Of a stretch of DNA of 26,388 nt, positions 16,554 to 22,180 are shown in pieces. The stretch covers positions 1 through 26,388 of the IMG/VR virus record IMGVR_UViG_3300032291_000618; one strand, 5' to 3'. This stretch comes from a virus. Positions within the stretch are counted from its first letter, which is position 1. Each line of letters starts with the position of its first letter. Under the pieces are notes generated by a model, which worked only from the letters and a program-made list of their open reading frames with translations, ran no database searches and was not told where the DNA came from. A program made the translations under genes and the position numbers.

Positions 16554-16625
16554 ATGTGGACAAAACCTACTGCAACAGAGTTAAGATTTGGTATGGAAAT
16601 TACTGCATACGTTATGAATCGCTAG
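16554..16625 (+). CDS. pqqA: PqqA, peptide precursor of pyrroloquinoline quinone
   Basis: A 23-codon gene with AAGGA 7 nt upstream of the ATG and an intrinsic terminator 30 nt downstream. The peptide begins MWTKP, has ELRFG at 9-13, the Glu15-x3-Tyr19 pair (EITAY) and ends NR. Length, Trp2, Pro5, Leu10-Arg11, Gly13, Glu15, Thr17 and Tyr19 all match bacterial PqqA as I remember it. In PQQ synthesis PqqE, with PqqD, crosslinks this Glu and Tyr; proteolysis and PqqB/PqqC then make the cofactor of methanol, glucose and other quinoprotein dehydrogenases. No other pqq gene is in the window, so host enzymes would be needed. As the last gene of the late operon it is probably an auxiliary metabolic gene. 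A decoy role is possible but less likely given the intact crosslink residues. Confidence 0.88.
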   Translation: MWTKPTATELRFGMEITAYVMNR

Positions 16626-16655
16626 TAATTAATCGCAAAAAAGTGATATATAGAG

Positions 16656-16680
16656 AAGCCCTCAAAAGGGGCTTTTTTAT
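16656..16680 (+). terminator. Intrinsic terminator after pqqA / late operon
   Basis: AAGCCC (16656-16661) pairs with GGGCTT (16669-16674) around a seven-base loop, followed by six T residues. It ends the rightward late operon and faces the leftward early operon, whose last small ORF stops within the T-run. On the opposite strand the hairpin lacks a good T-tract. Confidence 0.85.
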
Positions 16681-16781
16681 CTAGCATCCCATATATCAAG
16701 TAACACTAGCCACACTATAGCAAACGGCAACCATAGCGGAAAAGTGATACAGGCTATCAACAGCTTAGTCTTGAGTTTCAT
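16677..16781 (-). CDS. 34-aa single-pass membrane peptide
   Basis: Leftward ORF starting at 16781 and stopping at 16677. After KLKTK it is almost entirely hydrophobic (LLIACITFPLWLPFAIVWLVLL), one membrane helix, then DIWDAR. It overlaps the end of the zinc-protein gene by 17 nt, the same overlap size as the junction upstream, and is the last ORF of the leftward operon. The ribosome site is weak. Could be a small toxin-like or exclusion peptide; function unknown. Confidence 0.5.
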   Translation of the reverse strand: MKLKTKLLIACITFPLWLPFAIVWLVLLDIWDAR

Positions 16782-17064
16782 AGTGTGACTTATATGGAAA
16801 CCCATCTCCATTAGCACCAATAGCATCTATTCTGCTTTCGTTCCAATTAAGCTGGCATCCTGTCCATGCACACTCTTTAGTGCTTGCTAAATGCTTTCCA
16901 CATATTTTACACAATGGATCACTTAATGCTGGTGGCACATACTTCTCTTTCTTAGGCTTCACTCCAAAGATAGCATCAAAGTTATTGCTAAACTTCTCCT
17001 GCTGATCCTTGTCACCAACCTTGCTAACTAGCGCATGACCAGTTACATCATTGTACGTTGCCAT
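16765..17064 (-). CDS. Four-Cys zinc-motif protein, 99 aa
   Basis: I chose the ATG at 17064 (MATYNDVTG) because GGAG lies 7 nt upstream; an earlier ATG at 17079 would place the ribosome site inside the gene. The opening MATYNDVTGHALVSK and a later CKICGKHLASTKECAWTGC (Cys52, 55, 65, 70) are found together in other phage early proteins I recognise, without assigned function. Probably binds one zinc. It overlaps the upstream HTH gene by 17 nt. Confidence 0.7.
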   Translation of the reverse strand: MATYNDVTGHALVSKVGDKDQQEKFSNNFDAIFGVKPKKEKYVPPALSDPLCKICGKHLASTKECAWTGCQLNWNESRIDAIGANGDGFPYKSHYETQD

Positions 17065-17464
17065 AATATCTCCTAACATAGTAAACCTTACTTAAACTTA
17101 TCCCCATGTCTATCGCCACAATCTTTGGGGCTTGACTAGAGAGCCTATTTAATACTTCCGATACAAAGTCATCACCTAGCTTTTTTAATGGCGCATAGGC
17201 TCTTAAAAATGGCTTCTTAGCGTATTCTTTAGGTGTGTATTCACTAAAAGATTCGTAGTGTGTCATTCTCCTACCTAGCGATGGCATTTTAGACTCTCTA
17301 ACCATATATTCATTGCTTAGGTTAATTAATTTTAATCTGATATATGGTAGCGATAATCCTGTGGCTTCTTTAATCTGCGCCATTGACGCTGGATTGTTAT
17401 AAATGTAGCTACAGATATTCTTTTTGCTTATCTCACCTAGATCATGTTTAGTCTTTGCACTCAT
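17048..17464 (-). CDS. HTH-containing early protein, 138 aa
   Basis: Start at 17464 is set by the ATGA overlap with the upstream gene and GGAG 5 nt before; a GTG at 17476 is unlikely. Two helix-turn-helix-like stretches are visible: MAQIKEATGLSLPYIRLKLINL (about 28-49) and a C-terminal PKIVAIDMGISLSKVYYVRRYY (about 112-133). This is the layout of small phage DNA-binding regulators. Its partner upstream is also winged-helix-like, so the pair may act together, perhaps on the palindrome at 17962-17975. Confidence 0.6.
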   Translation of the reverse strand: MSAKTKHDLGEISKKNICSYIYNNPASMAQIKEATGLSLPYIRLKLINLSNEYMVRESKMPSLGRRMTHYESFSEYTPKEYAKKPFLRAYAPLKKLGDDFVSEVLNRLSSQAPKIVAIDMGISLSKVYYVRRYYGNVQ

Positions 17465-17910
17465 GCCGACTCCCACATCGCAAATGAACTTCCGATCCCT
17501 CTGTACTGACTAGCCTTACTTCGTTTTGGCATCTCAACTCTGGTATTTAATCTGCGAATAATGCGTAAGTTTGGGTTAGCCTTCATTGCTTCTAAATCAC
17601 TTGCGTATCTTTTTGTGTACTCCATTTTTTCTTCTTTAGATATATCCAGATCATCCTCAGTCTTGGCAATGTATGGATTATCTGTCTGGCGGTAAGTTGC
17701 TATCCACTTTCCATCCCCAAGCCTTTGCATTTTGGCTGTGATGATGTGTCCACGATTTGTCAAGGTATTTAAATGGTTCTTAATTATCTTATCGCCGATG
17801 CCTGTTTTATTATCAATCGCCCAGACATCTAATACTTCGTTACCGATAGCATCAAATATTGCCTGTCTATTGTTTTCTGCCTTGAGCAGTATCTCTTTTC
17901 TTGTTGCCAT
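17461..17910 (-). CDS. Winged-helix DNA-binding protein, 149 aa
   Basis: The ATG at 17910 has GGAG about 8 nt upstream; an upstream in-frame ATG at 17979 would run through a palindrome and has no ribosome site. Residues about 13-75 look like a winged helix: helix 1 NRQAIFDAIGNEV, helix 2-3 IDNKTGIGDKIIKNHLNTLTNRG, then a wing with IITAKMQRL..GKWIATY. The rest is charged and basic. Likely a repressor or replication regulator of the early region. Its ribosome site is complementary to a loop in the 26146 RNA (see findings). Confidence 0.6.
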   Translation of the reverse strand: MATRKEILLKAENNRQAIFDAIGNEVLDVWAIDNKTGIGDKIIKNHLNTLTNRGHIITAKMQRLGDGKWIATYRQTDNPYIAKTEDDLDISKEEKMEYTKRYASDLEAMKANPNLRIIRRLNTRVEMPKRSKASQYRGIGSSFAMWESA

Positions 17911-17961
17911 TACTCTTCTCCAAAAATAAGTTGGGCTACTCGTGTCGTTAATAAAGTTGAG

Positions 17962-17975
17962 CACAATATATTGTG
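17962..17975. promoter_or_regulatory. Perfect 14-bp palindrome, candidate operator
   Basis: CACAATATATTGTG is a perfect dyad in the gap between ssb and the winged-helix gene, flanked by a further 5-bp inverted pair (GTGTC at 17943 / GACAC at 17975). Next to it, CTTTCG-CC-CGAAAG (17979-17992) is another inverted repeat immediately after the ssb stop. Neither is followed by a T-tract on the leftward strand, so I read them as protein-binding or mRNA-processing sites, not terminators. A half-site CACAATAT also occurs in the early promoter leader near 20103-20110. Confidence 0.55.
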
Positions 17976-17993
17976 ACACTTTCGCCCGAAAGG

Positions 17994-18386
17994 TTAGAAA
18001 GGAATTAAATCGCTATCCATTTCATCTAAAGGTTGGTTCTGGTACGCATTTGCTTTGGCTGCTTCTCTTGGTGCTGCATCCTTTTTACCAAGCAGCGTTA
18101 CATTGCTTACTAGGCACTCTAAAGACGATTTGTTTGTTCCATCCTTAGCAACATACTCATTTAAAGAAATCTCGCCTGTAATTGCTACCTGAAAGCCTTT
18201 ATTGAGCATAGGCGCAAGCGTTTCACCACGTTTACCAATGATGCTGCAACGTAGCCATGTTGTTTTCTTCTTGTCACCATAGCCAGATGACAGGGCAAAG
18301 CTAAAACTTGCAATGGGTGTGCCTTCTTTAGTAAAGCGAACTTCTGCATCCGATCCGATGTTGCCTACTGCGTTTAAGTTATTCAT
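17994..18386 (-). CDS. ssb: Single-stranded DNA-binding protein
   Basis: 130 residues with an OB-fold of the bacterial SSB type (MNNLNAVGNIGSDAEVRFT, SFSFALSSGYG, TTWLRCSIIGKRGETLAPML, GEISLNEYVAKDG) and a short linker leading to the acidic tip DSDLIPF, the variant of the DDDIPF tail that recruits host repair and replication proteins. Coats ssDNA during phage replication and recombination. It is coupled by ATGA to a 44-aa ORF upstream and shares the operon with the SAK3 annealing protein, a usual pairing. Confidence 0.92.
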   Translation of the reverse strand: MNNLNAVGNIGSDAEVRFTKEGTPIASFSFALSSGYGDKKKTTWLRCSIIGKRGETLAPMLNKGFQVAITGEISLNEYVAKDGTNKSSLECLVSNVTLLGKKDAAPREAAKANAYQNQPLDEMDSDLIPF

Positions 18387-18517
18387 ACGTTTCCCTTTTT
18401 AATGGATGTTGCTAATAAATACTTATTGCCAAGATATTCAATGGCTGCCTGTAACTTCTCTTTTTGCTTCTTTGACTGAGCTGGTGTTGTCATTCCGTAA
18501 AGTGATGTGATTATCAT
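18383..18517 (-). CDS. 44-aa basic protein upstream of ssb
   Basis: A short gene with a good GGAG 5 nt before ATG (18517) and an ATGA overlap with the ssb start, both strong signs it is translated. The peptide is Lys-rich and helical: TPAQSKKQKEKLQAAIEYLG (about 11-30) then NKYLLATSIKKGNV. No known family. May be a cofactor of SSB or SAK3, or a coupling peptide that sets SSB translation. Confidence 0.65.
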   Translation of the reverse strand: MIITSLYGMTTPAQSKKQKEKLQAAIEYLGNKYLLATSIKKGNV

Positions 18518-18525
18518 AACTTCTC

Positions 18526-18816
18526 CTATAGGTGATAACTGTTTTTTCTTACACGAAACTTAAAGAACTCCTCGTACTGTGGAAACTCTTTAGCAAACTT
18601 CCTAGCGTAGTGACTGATCCAACCATCATCAATCTTATAATCACCGCCCACATCACCAATGTCTGTTTCCCATCTAACACGATGAAAAATGCTCTTGGCT
18701 GAGTATGATTTTTTTCTTGCAGCAATCTGAAGTGCAAACTGTTTAAACAACTCATAAATGTCTGGGTGTTTGTCGTTGTACTCTTCAAACTTTTCTTTAG
18801 TCCATTTATTAATCAT
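18526..18816 (-). CDS. Conserved phage early protein, 96 aa
   Basis: Aromatic and basic protein with the pattern SIFHRVRWETDIGD then KIDDGWISHYARKFAKEFPQYEEFF, which I recognise from many phages and prophages as a protein of unknown role located near recombination genes. AGGA is 6 nt upstream of ATG 18816, 2 nt after the SAK3 stop. It may bind nucleic acid (basic, Trp/His-rich), but this is inference. Confidence 0.65.
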   Translation of the reverse strand: MINKWTKEKFEEYNDKHPDIYELFKQFALQIAARKKSYSAKSIFHRVRWETDIGDVGGDYKIDDGWISHYARKFAKEFPQYEEFFKFRVRKNSYHL

Positions 18817-18818
18817 GA

Positions 18819-19427
18819 TTATCCTTTCAATGATTCAGCGTGTTTTTTAAGTGTGCTGCGTGTCTTTGAGTCAAGTAAGCTCCACACGGCTAACTTTTCC
18901 TCATTGAGTAGTGTTGTCGTTTTACCATAAGCATCCTCAATGTGTCCACCAGTAACATCGCCAATAATATCCATTGCAAGGTCTTTAATAAACTGTTGCG
19001 ATTCTTCGTCTAGTGCTTCCATTGCGCCAGCAGTAGGTGTGATTGCTTTTGGTGCTTGTACTTTGTCATCCTCTGGCACATCTTCGCCAGCAAAAATGTA
19101 TAAACCTAGACCATGTAACGCAATTGCTTTGGCTAGGCATCGTTGCATCGCTGTATTGACTGCCATGCTGTCTGGGTTAGGGATTGCCTTGTTACGATAG
19201 TCCATAACAGGTAGCTGCGATGTCATTGACTTAGAAAACGCTGTTACTGTACAGAACACCATCAAGGTTTCACCAAATCGTACTGGTTCACCATAAGACC
19301 ATGTTGCTGCTGGATCTTGCATAAGCAACTGGTCAACTGCCCATGCCCATGACAGGTAAGTAAGATTGTTTTTCTTTTCTGTATGTGCGTTTACGTTAAT
19401 TGCTCTTAATACTTGATAGTTACTCAC
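18819..19427 (-). CDS. Single-strand annealing protein, SAK3 family (DUF1071)
   Basis: 202 residues. Family motifs: NNLTYLSWAWAVDQLL (20-35), FGETLMVFCTVTAF (about 51-64), QLPVMDYRNKAIPNPDSMAVNTAMQRCLAKAIALHGLGLYIFAGED (about 71-116, quoted in parts elsewhere). SAK3-type proteins anneal complementary strands in phage recombination, typically with a cognate SSB, which is present in this operon. The start is GTG at 19427 with GGAG 6 nt before it. C-terminal ~70 residues are an acidic/helical tail. No exonuclease partner of the lambda Exo type is seen nearby. Confidence 0.85.
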   Translation of the reverse strand: MSNYQVLRAINVNAHTEKKNNLTYLSWAWAVDQLLMQDPAATWSYGEPVRFGETLMVFCTVTAFSKSMTSQLPVMDYRNKAIPNPDSMAVNTAMQRCLAKAIALHGLGLYIFAGEDVPEDDKVQAPKAITPTAGAMEALDEESQQFIKDLAMDIIGDVTGGHIEDAYGKTTTLLNEEKLAVWSLLDSKTRSTLKKHAESLKG

Positions 19428-19436
19428 TCTGTTCTC

Positions 19437-19658
19437 CTAGTTAAAAATAATATCTTTATTGTCAAAAGATTCTACAACCCAATCCACAAAGTTATCACCA
19501 AAGTTTTCTAGCATCCACTCTTCGTTATGTGCTTTAGGCTCTGTGTCTAACATATGATCCCAGAACTGTTCTCCATATTTATCTTCCATCGCATCCCAGT
19601 CAATAGAATCAATAAAACGCTCTAGATCAAATTCTGCTTGAAACTGTTGCTCGTTCAT
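19437..19658 (-). CDS. Very acidic protein, 73 aa, unknown
   Basis: Start at 19658 is set by an ATGA overlap with the small membrane gene upstream. The protein is rich in Asp/Glu/Trp/Phe (FDLERFIDSIDWDAMEDKYG, FWDHMLDTEP, WVVESFDN) and has few Lys/Arg, so it may be a DNA mimic or bind a basic partner. Phage early operons often carry such acidic inhibitors of host or defence proteins; this is only a hypothesis here. No family recognised. Confidence 0.6.
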   Translation of the reverse strand: MNEQQFQAEFDLERFIDSIDWDAMEDKYGEQFWDHMLDTEPKAHNEEWMLENFGDNFVDWVVESFDNKDIIFN

Positions 19659-19753
19659 TCCCATCCCCTCACTTTAGCTATTATACCAGTTACTACAAAT
19701 ATGGCACAAATTATTGCACCACCTATACAAAGTATTAATAAATTATCTAGCAT
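19655..19753 (-). CDS. 32-aa single-pass membrane peptide
   Basis: GGAG lies 6 nt before the ATG at 19753 (a first ATG at 19756 is closer to it and less likely). One hydrophobic helix, LLILCIGGAIICAIFVVTGIIA, then KVRGWE. It begins within ten nt of the upstream stop and ends in an ATGA overlap with the acidic protein, so it fits the operon precisely. Function unknown; positive-inside rule suggests the C-terminus is cytoplasmic. Confidence 0.6.
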   Translation of the reverse strand: MLDNLLILCIGGAIICAIFVVTGIIAKVRGWE

Positions 19754-19762
19754 CATTATCTC

Positions 19763-20086
19763 CTATTCGTTACTGTAACCAAGTTTTTGATTCTCACGAT
19801 ACTGTGCATCGCTACAAGCAATACTGTGAGCCAACTCTTCTGTGTATCCAGCAGCTAGGTATCTATCCTTGTCTGCTGCAAACAATCTTTTGTACTCTTT
19901 TAACTCTGCTGCATCATTGTCAGCCTTAAGTTCATCTGTAGCTGCACGAAGGATCTCACGAATAGCTTTTAGCTCTTCTTTGATACGTTTATCTTCTGCA
20001 TCACGAGCTGCGCAAAATGCAATTATGTCAGCTTTACGTTCTGCAATTTTTTCTGGTGTATTAAAGTGTGCTTCGTAATCAAACAT
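19763..20086 (-). CDS. Coiled-coil early protein, 107 aa
   Basis: First gene of the leftward early operon, with GGAG before ATG 20086. Mostly alpha-helical with a heptad-like charged core (RDAEDKRIKEELKAIREIL, TDELKADNDAAELKEYKRLF, about 28-70). No DNA-binding motif. Being promoter-proximal suggests very early expression, as for host-takeover proteins; that role is inferred. Confidence 0.65.
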   Translation of the reverse strand: MFDYEAHFNTPEKIAERKADIIAFCAARDAEDKRIKEELKAIREILRAATDELKADNDAAELKEYKRLFAADKDRYLAAGYTEELAHSIACSDAQYRENQKLGYSNE

Positions 20087-20124
20087 TTTCTTCTCCTGTG
20101 TTAATATTGTGTTGCGATGTAGTA

Positions 20125-20152
20125 ACTATACTCTCATAAAAAAGTATTGCAA
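20125..20152 (-). promoter_or_regulatory. Sigma-70-like promoter of leftward early operon
   Basis: On the minus strand: TTGCAA (-35, 20152-20147), 16-bp spacer, TATAGT (-10, 20130-20125). It is followed by a ~30-nt leader to ATG 20086. On the plus strand the same segment holds TATACT (20127-20132), so a divergent rightward promoter for the DUF1064 gene is possible but weaker. Confidence 0.7.
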
Positions 20153-20178
20153 CTATTTTTAACTTTTTGGATAAGTCT

Positions 20179-20514
20179 ATGAAACGTAACAAGTTTAATG
20201 CTGTAAAAACTACAATTGATGGCATAAAATTTCACTCAAAAAAAGAAAGTGTGCGTTATAGCCAGCTAAAACTCTATGAGAAAGGTGGATTGATTACTGA
20301 TCTGCGCTTGCAAGTTCCATATGAGTTGATCCCGAAACTGGTGATTAATGGCAAGACTGAACGTGCTATCAAATACATTGCAGACTTTGTATATTACGAC
20401 ACAGTACATAAGGTAGAGATTTGCGAGGACTGCAAAGGATTTGTAACTGATATTTTTAAATTGAAATACAGGCTAATGAAAATGACTTATGGTATTGACA
20501 TCAAGATCACTTAG
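20179..20514 (+). CDS. DUF1064 family PD-(D/E)xK-like nuclease
   Basis: 111 residues from ATG 20179; a TTG at 20167 is less likely. DUF1064 features: KFNAVKTTIDGIKFHSKKE (5-23, ending in the conserved Glu23), LRLQVPYELIP (42-52), YIADFVY (Asp69) and EDCKGF (Asp84-x-Lys86), ending LFK-like FKLKYRLMKMTYG. The arrangement suggests a PD-(D/E)xK nuclease fold related to small phage resolvase/endonucleases. Sits at the head of the rightward early genes next to replication functions; likely acts in recombination-dependent replication. Confidence 0.72.
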   Translation: MKRNKFNAVKTTIDGIKFHSKKESVRYSQLKLYEKGGLITDLRLQVPYELIPKLVINGKTERAIKYIADFVYYDTVHKVEICEDCKGFVTDIFKLKYRLMKMTYGIDIKIT

Positions 20515-20523
20515 GAGTATATT
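20495..20523 (+). promoter_or_regulatory. Consensus sigma-70 promoter for a structured RNA
   Basis: TTGACA (20495-20500, perfect -35), 17-bp spacer, TATATT (20518-20523, -10). It overlaps the last codons and stop of the DUF1064 gene. The predicted start is near 20530, immediately before the first hairpin of the RNA feature. Confidence 0.75.
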
Positions 20524-20529
20524 AACGAC

Positions 20530-20637
20530 AAATCGCTTGGAGGCGATACTGAGTAAGCCTTAGTCAACACTCTGCTGGTACTCACCAGTCCTCCAACTTC
20601 CCTAAAAAGGATGAGAGTGTTGTCTAGGGCTTTTTTT
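20530..20637 (+). ncRNA. ~108-nt structured RNA or attenuator leader
   Basis: Runs from the consensus promoter to an intrinsic terminator. Hairpin 1: ATCGC (20532-20536) / GCGAT (20543-20547), loop TTGGAG. Long stem: 20555-20572 with 20615-20632, 17 of 18 positions paired including one G-U. Inside it, CTGGT (20575-20579) / ACCAG (20584-20588). The unpaired CTCCAA at 20591-20596 is the exact complement of the hairpin 1 loop, so a pseudoknot is possible. The replication-initiator ATG lies 13 nt after the T-run, leaving no room for another promoter. It is therefore either a free small RNA or the regulated leader of that gene. I cannot match it to a known RNA class. Confidence 0.7.
20555..20637 (+). 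terminator. Intrinsic terminator before the replication gene
   Basis: Long stem 20555-20572/20615-20632 with a branched apical part, followed by seven T residues (20631-20637). It would stop transcripts from both the DUF1064 region and the 20495 promoter unless read through. Confidence 0.8.
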
Positions 20638-20650
20638 ATGGAGTTTTAAC

Positions 20651-21340
20651 ATGGCTGAACGTAGAATGTTTGCAAAGACCATCATTGATAGTGATGCGTT
20701 TTTAGATATGCCCTTATCAACACAGGCTCTTTATTTTCACTTGTCAATGAGAGCTGACGATGATGGGTTCATTAATAACACTAAGAAGATTCAAAGGATG
20801 CTGGGTTGCGCTGATGATGATCTGAAGATACTACTATCCAAGAATTTCATCATTCCATTTGAAACTGGTGTGTGCGTTATCAAGCATTGGAAGATACATA
20901 ACTTGATTCAAAAGGATAGATACAAACCTAGCGTATATGGTGAAGAGAAAGAAAAGTTATCTATTAAAAACAACAATGTTTACACTCTGGATACAGGTTG
21001 TGTACAGGATGTATCCAGTTTGGAATCACAGGTTAGTATAGGTAAGGCTAGTTTAGTCAAGGATAGAAAACCATCTCGTGCTGTCGCACTCGTGAATGAG
21101 TATGTAGATGATGGATTTAATCAGTTCTGGGAAGTGTATCCAAAGAAAGTAGGAAGGGATGCAGCACTAAAGTCTTGGGAAAAGGTTAAGCCACCTATTG
21201 ACGATGTTATCTACTCACTAGCATGGCAGAAGCAAACCGAGCAATGGAGTAAGAACAATGGTCAATTCATACCTAACCCATCTACCTACTTGAATCAAGG
21301 TCGTTGGAAGGATGAAGCACCAGTAGAGGAGTTATGGTAA
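20651..21340 (+). CDS. Replication initiator / replisome-organiser protein
   Basis: 229 residues with GGAG 7 nt upstream. The N-terminal part (1-100) is a winged-helix replisome-organiser domain (RRMFAKTIIDSDAFLDMPLS, ALYFHLSMRADDDGF, KKIQRMLG, VCVIKHWKIHNLIQKDRY). A variable linker follows, then a C-terminal domain FNQFWEVYPKKVGRDAALKSWEKV (about 157-180) and FIPNPSTYLNQGRWKDE, typical of phage O-like replication proteins. It would bind the origin and recruit the helicase-loading machinery. Transcription must cross the terminator at 20555-20637. Its 3' end overlaps the PP-loop gene as TAATG. Confidence 0.8.
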   Translation: MAERRMFAKTIIDSDAFLDMPLSTQALYFHLSMRADDDGFINNTKKIQRMLGCADDDLKILLSKNFIIPFETGVCVIKHWKIHNLIQKDRYKPSVYGEEKEKLSIKNNNVYTLDTGCVQDVSSLESQVSIGKASLVKDRKPSRAVALVNEYVDDGFNQFWEVYPKKVGRDAALKSWEKVKPPIDDVIYSLAWQKQTEQWSKNNGQFIPNPSTYLNQGRWKDEAPVEELW

Positions 21341-22179
21341 TGAATCCATATTTAATTACAGAGCCAACATTTATTAGCTTTAGTGGTGGCAGGACATCTG
21401 GCTATATGCTTCACAAAGTATTAGAGGCGCATGGTGGCAAGTTGCCTAAAGAAGCAATGGTGGTATTTGCTAACACAGGGAAAGAAGAAGAGGCTACATT
21501 AAAGTTTGTTAATGACTGCGCTATTAATTGGAATGTTGATATCACATGGTTAGAGTTTAAGGATAATGAACAGAAGTTTGAGATTGTTAATTATGAAACA
21601 GCTAGTCGCAATGGTGAACCATTTGAAGCATTAATTGTTAAACGCAAGTTTTTACCAAACCCAGTTAGCAGATTTTGTACGGCAGAGTTAAAAATTAAGA
21701 CCATGCAAAGATATGCAAAGTCAATTGGGCTTGAGTCTGTAATTAACATGATTGGAATTAGAGCAGATGAGCAAAGAAGATTAGCAAAAGTTTCTAATAA
21801 TTATGATGGTAAATATGGTGAGAAAGTTGCGCCATTGGGAAGCGATGGAGTAACTAAAGAAATTGTTGGTAACTTTTGGAAGGCTCAGACATTTGATTTA
21901 GGTCTTTATAATAACAATGGCACTACTATGCATGGCAACTGTGACCTATGTTTTCTTAAAGGTGGCAATCAAGTTCAATCTCTTATTGCAGAGAAGCCAG
22001 ATCGTGCGTTATGGTGGGCTAAGATGGAAACGATGGTACAAACTTCAAACCTGTCCTTTGGTGGGGGGGGCAGGTTTAGGAAAGACAGACCAAGTTACCA
22101 ACAGATGTATGACAATGCACATAACCAAAAGACAATAGATTTTGTAGACGAGTCTATTGGATGCTTCTGCGGAGATTGA
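21340..22179 (+). CDS. PAPS-reductase-like PP-loop protein
   Basis: 279 residues from ATG 21340 (AGGAG 8 nt upstream; ATG 21334 is too close to it). SGGRTSG (15-21) is the PP-loop that binds ATP or PAPS; VVFANTGKEEEATLKFV (about 42-58) and the FCTAELKIKTM segment are further family motifs. C-terminal Cys pairs (GNCDLCFLKGG and CFCGD at the very end) suggest a metal site. Phages often carry this family among replication genes; it may be a nucleotide or DNA/RNA sulfur-modifying enzyme rather than a sulfate-assimilation reductase. A run of eight G at 22063-22070 lies in the GGGGRF motif without breaking the frame. Confidence 0.75.
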   Translation: MNPYLITEPTFISFSGGRTSGYMLHKVLEAHGGKLPKEAMVVFANTGKEEEATLKFVNDCAINWNVDITWLEFKDNEQKFEIVNYETASRNGEPFEALIVKRKFLPNPVSRFCTAELKIKTMQRYAKSIGLESVINMIGIRADEQRRLAKVSNNYDGKYGEKVAPLGSDGVTKEIVGNFWKAQTFDLGLYNNNGTTMHGNCDLCFLKGGNQVQSLIAEKPDRALWWAKMETMVQTSNLSFGGGGRFRKDRPSYQQMYDNAHNQKTIDFVDESIGCFCGD

Positions 22180-22180
22180 G

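Noticed and set aside
17979-17992. CTTTCG/CGAAAG as ssb terminator
   Set aside because: No T-tract on the leftward strand after the stem.
17942-18148. Plus-strand ORF across the ssb end
   Set aside because: Antisense to ssb, Leu/His-rich shadow without a ribosome site.
18940-19200. Plus-strand ORF opposite the SAK3 gene
   Set aside because: Antisense shadow; the leftward gene has clear family motifs.
22063-22070. G8 run as a frameshift that breaks the PP-loop gene
   Set aside because: The frame continues with family motifs on both sides, so no break; kept only as a possible slippage site.
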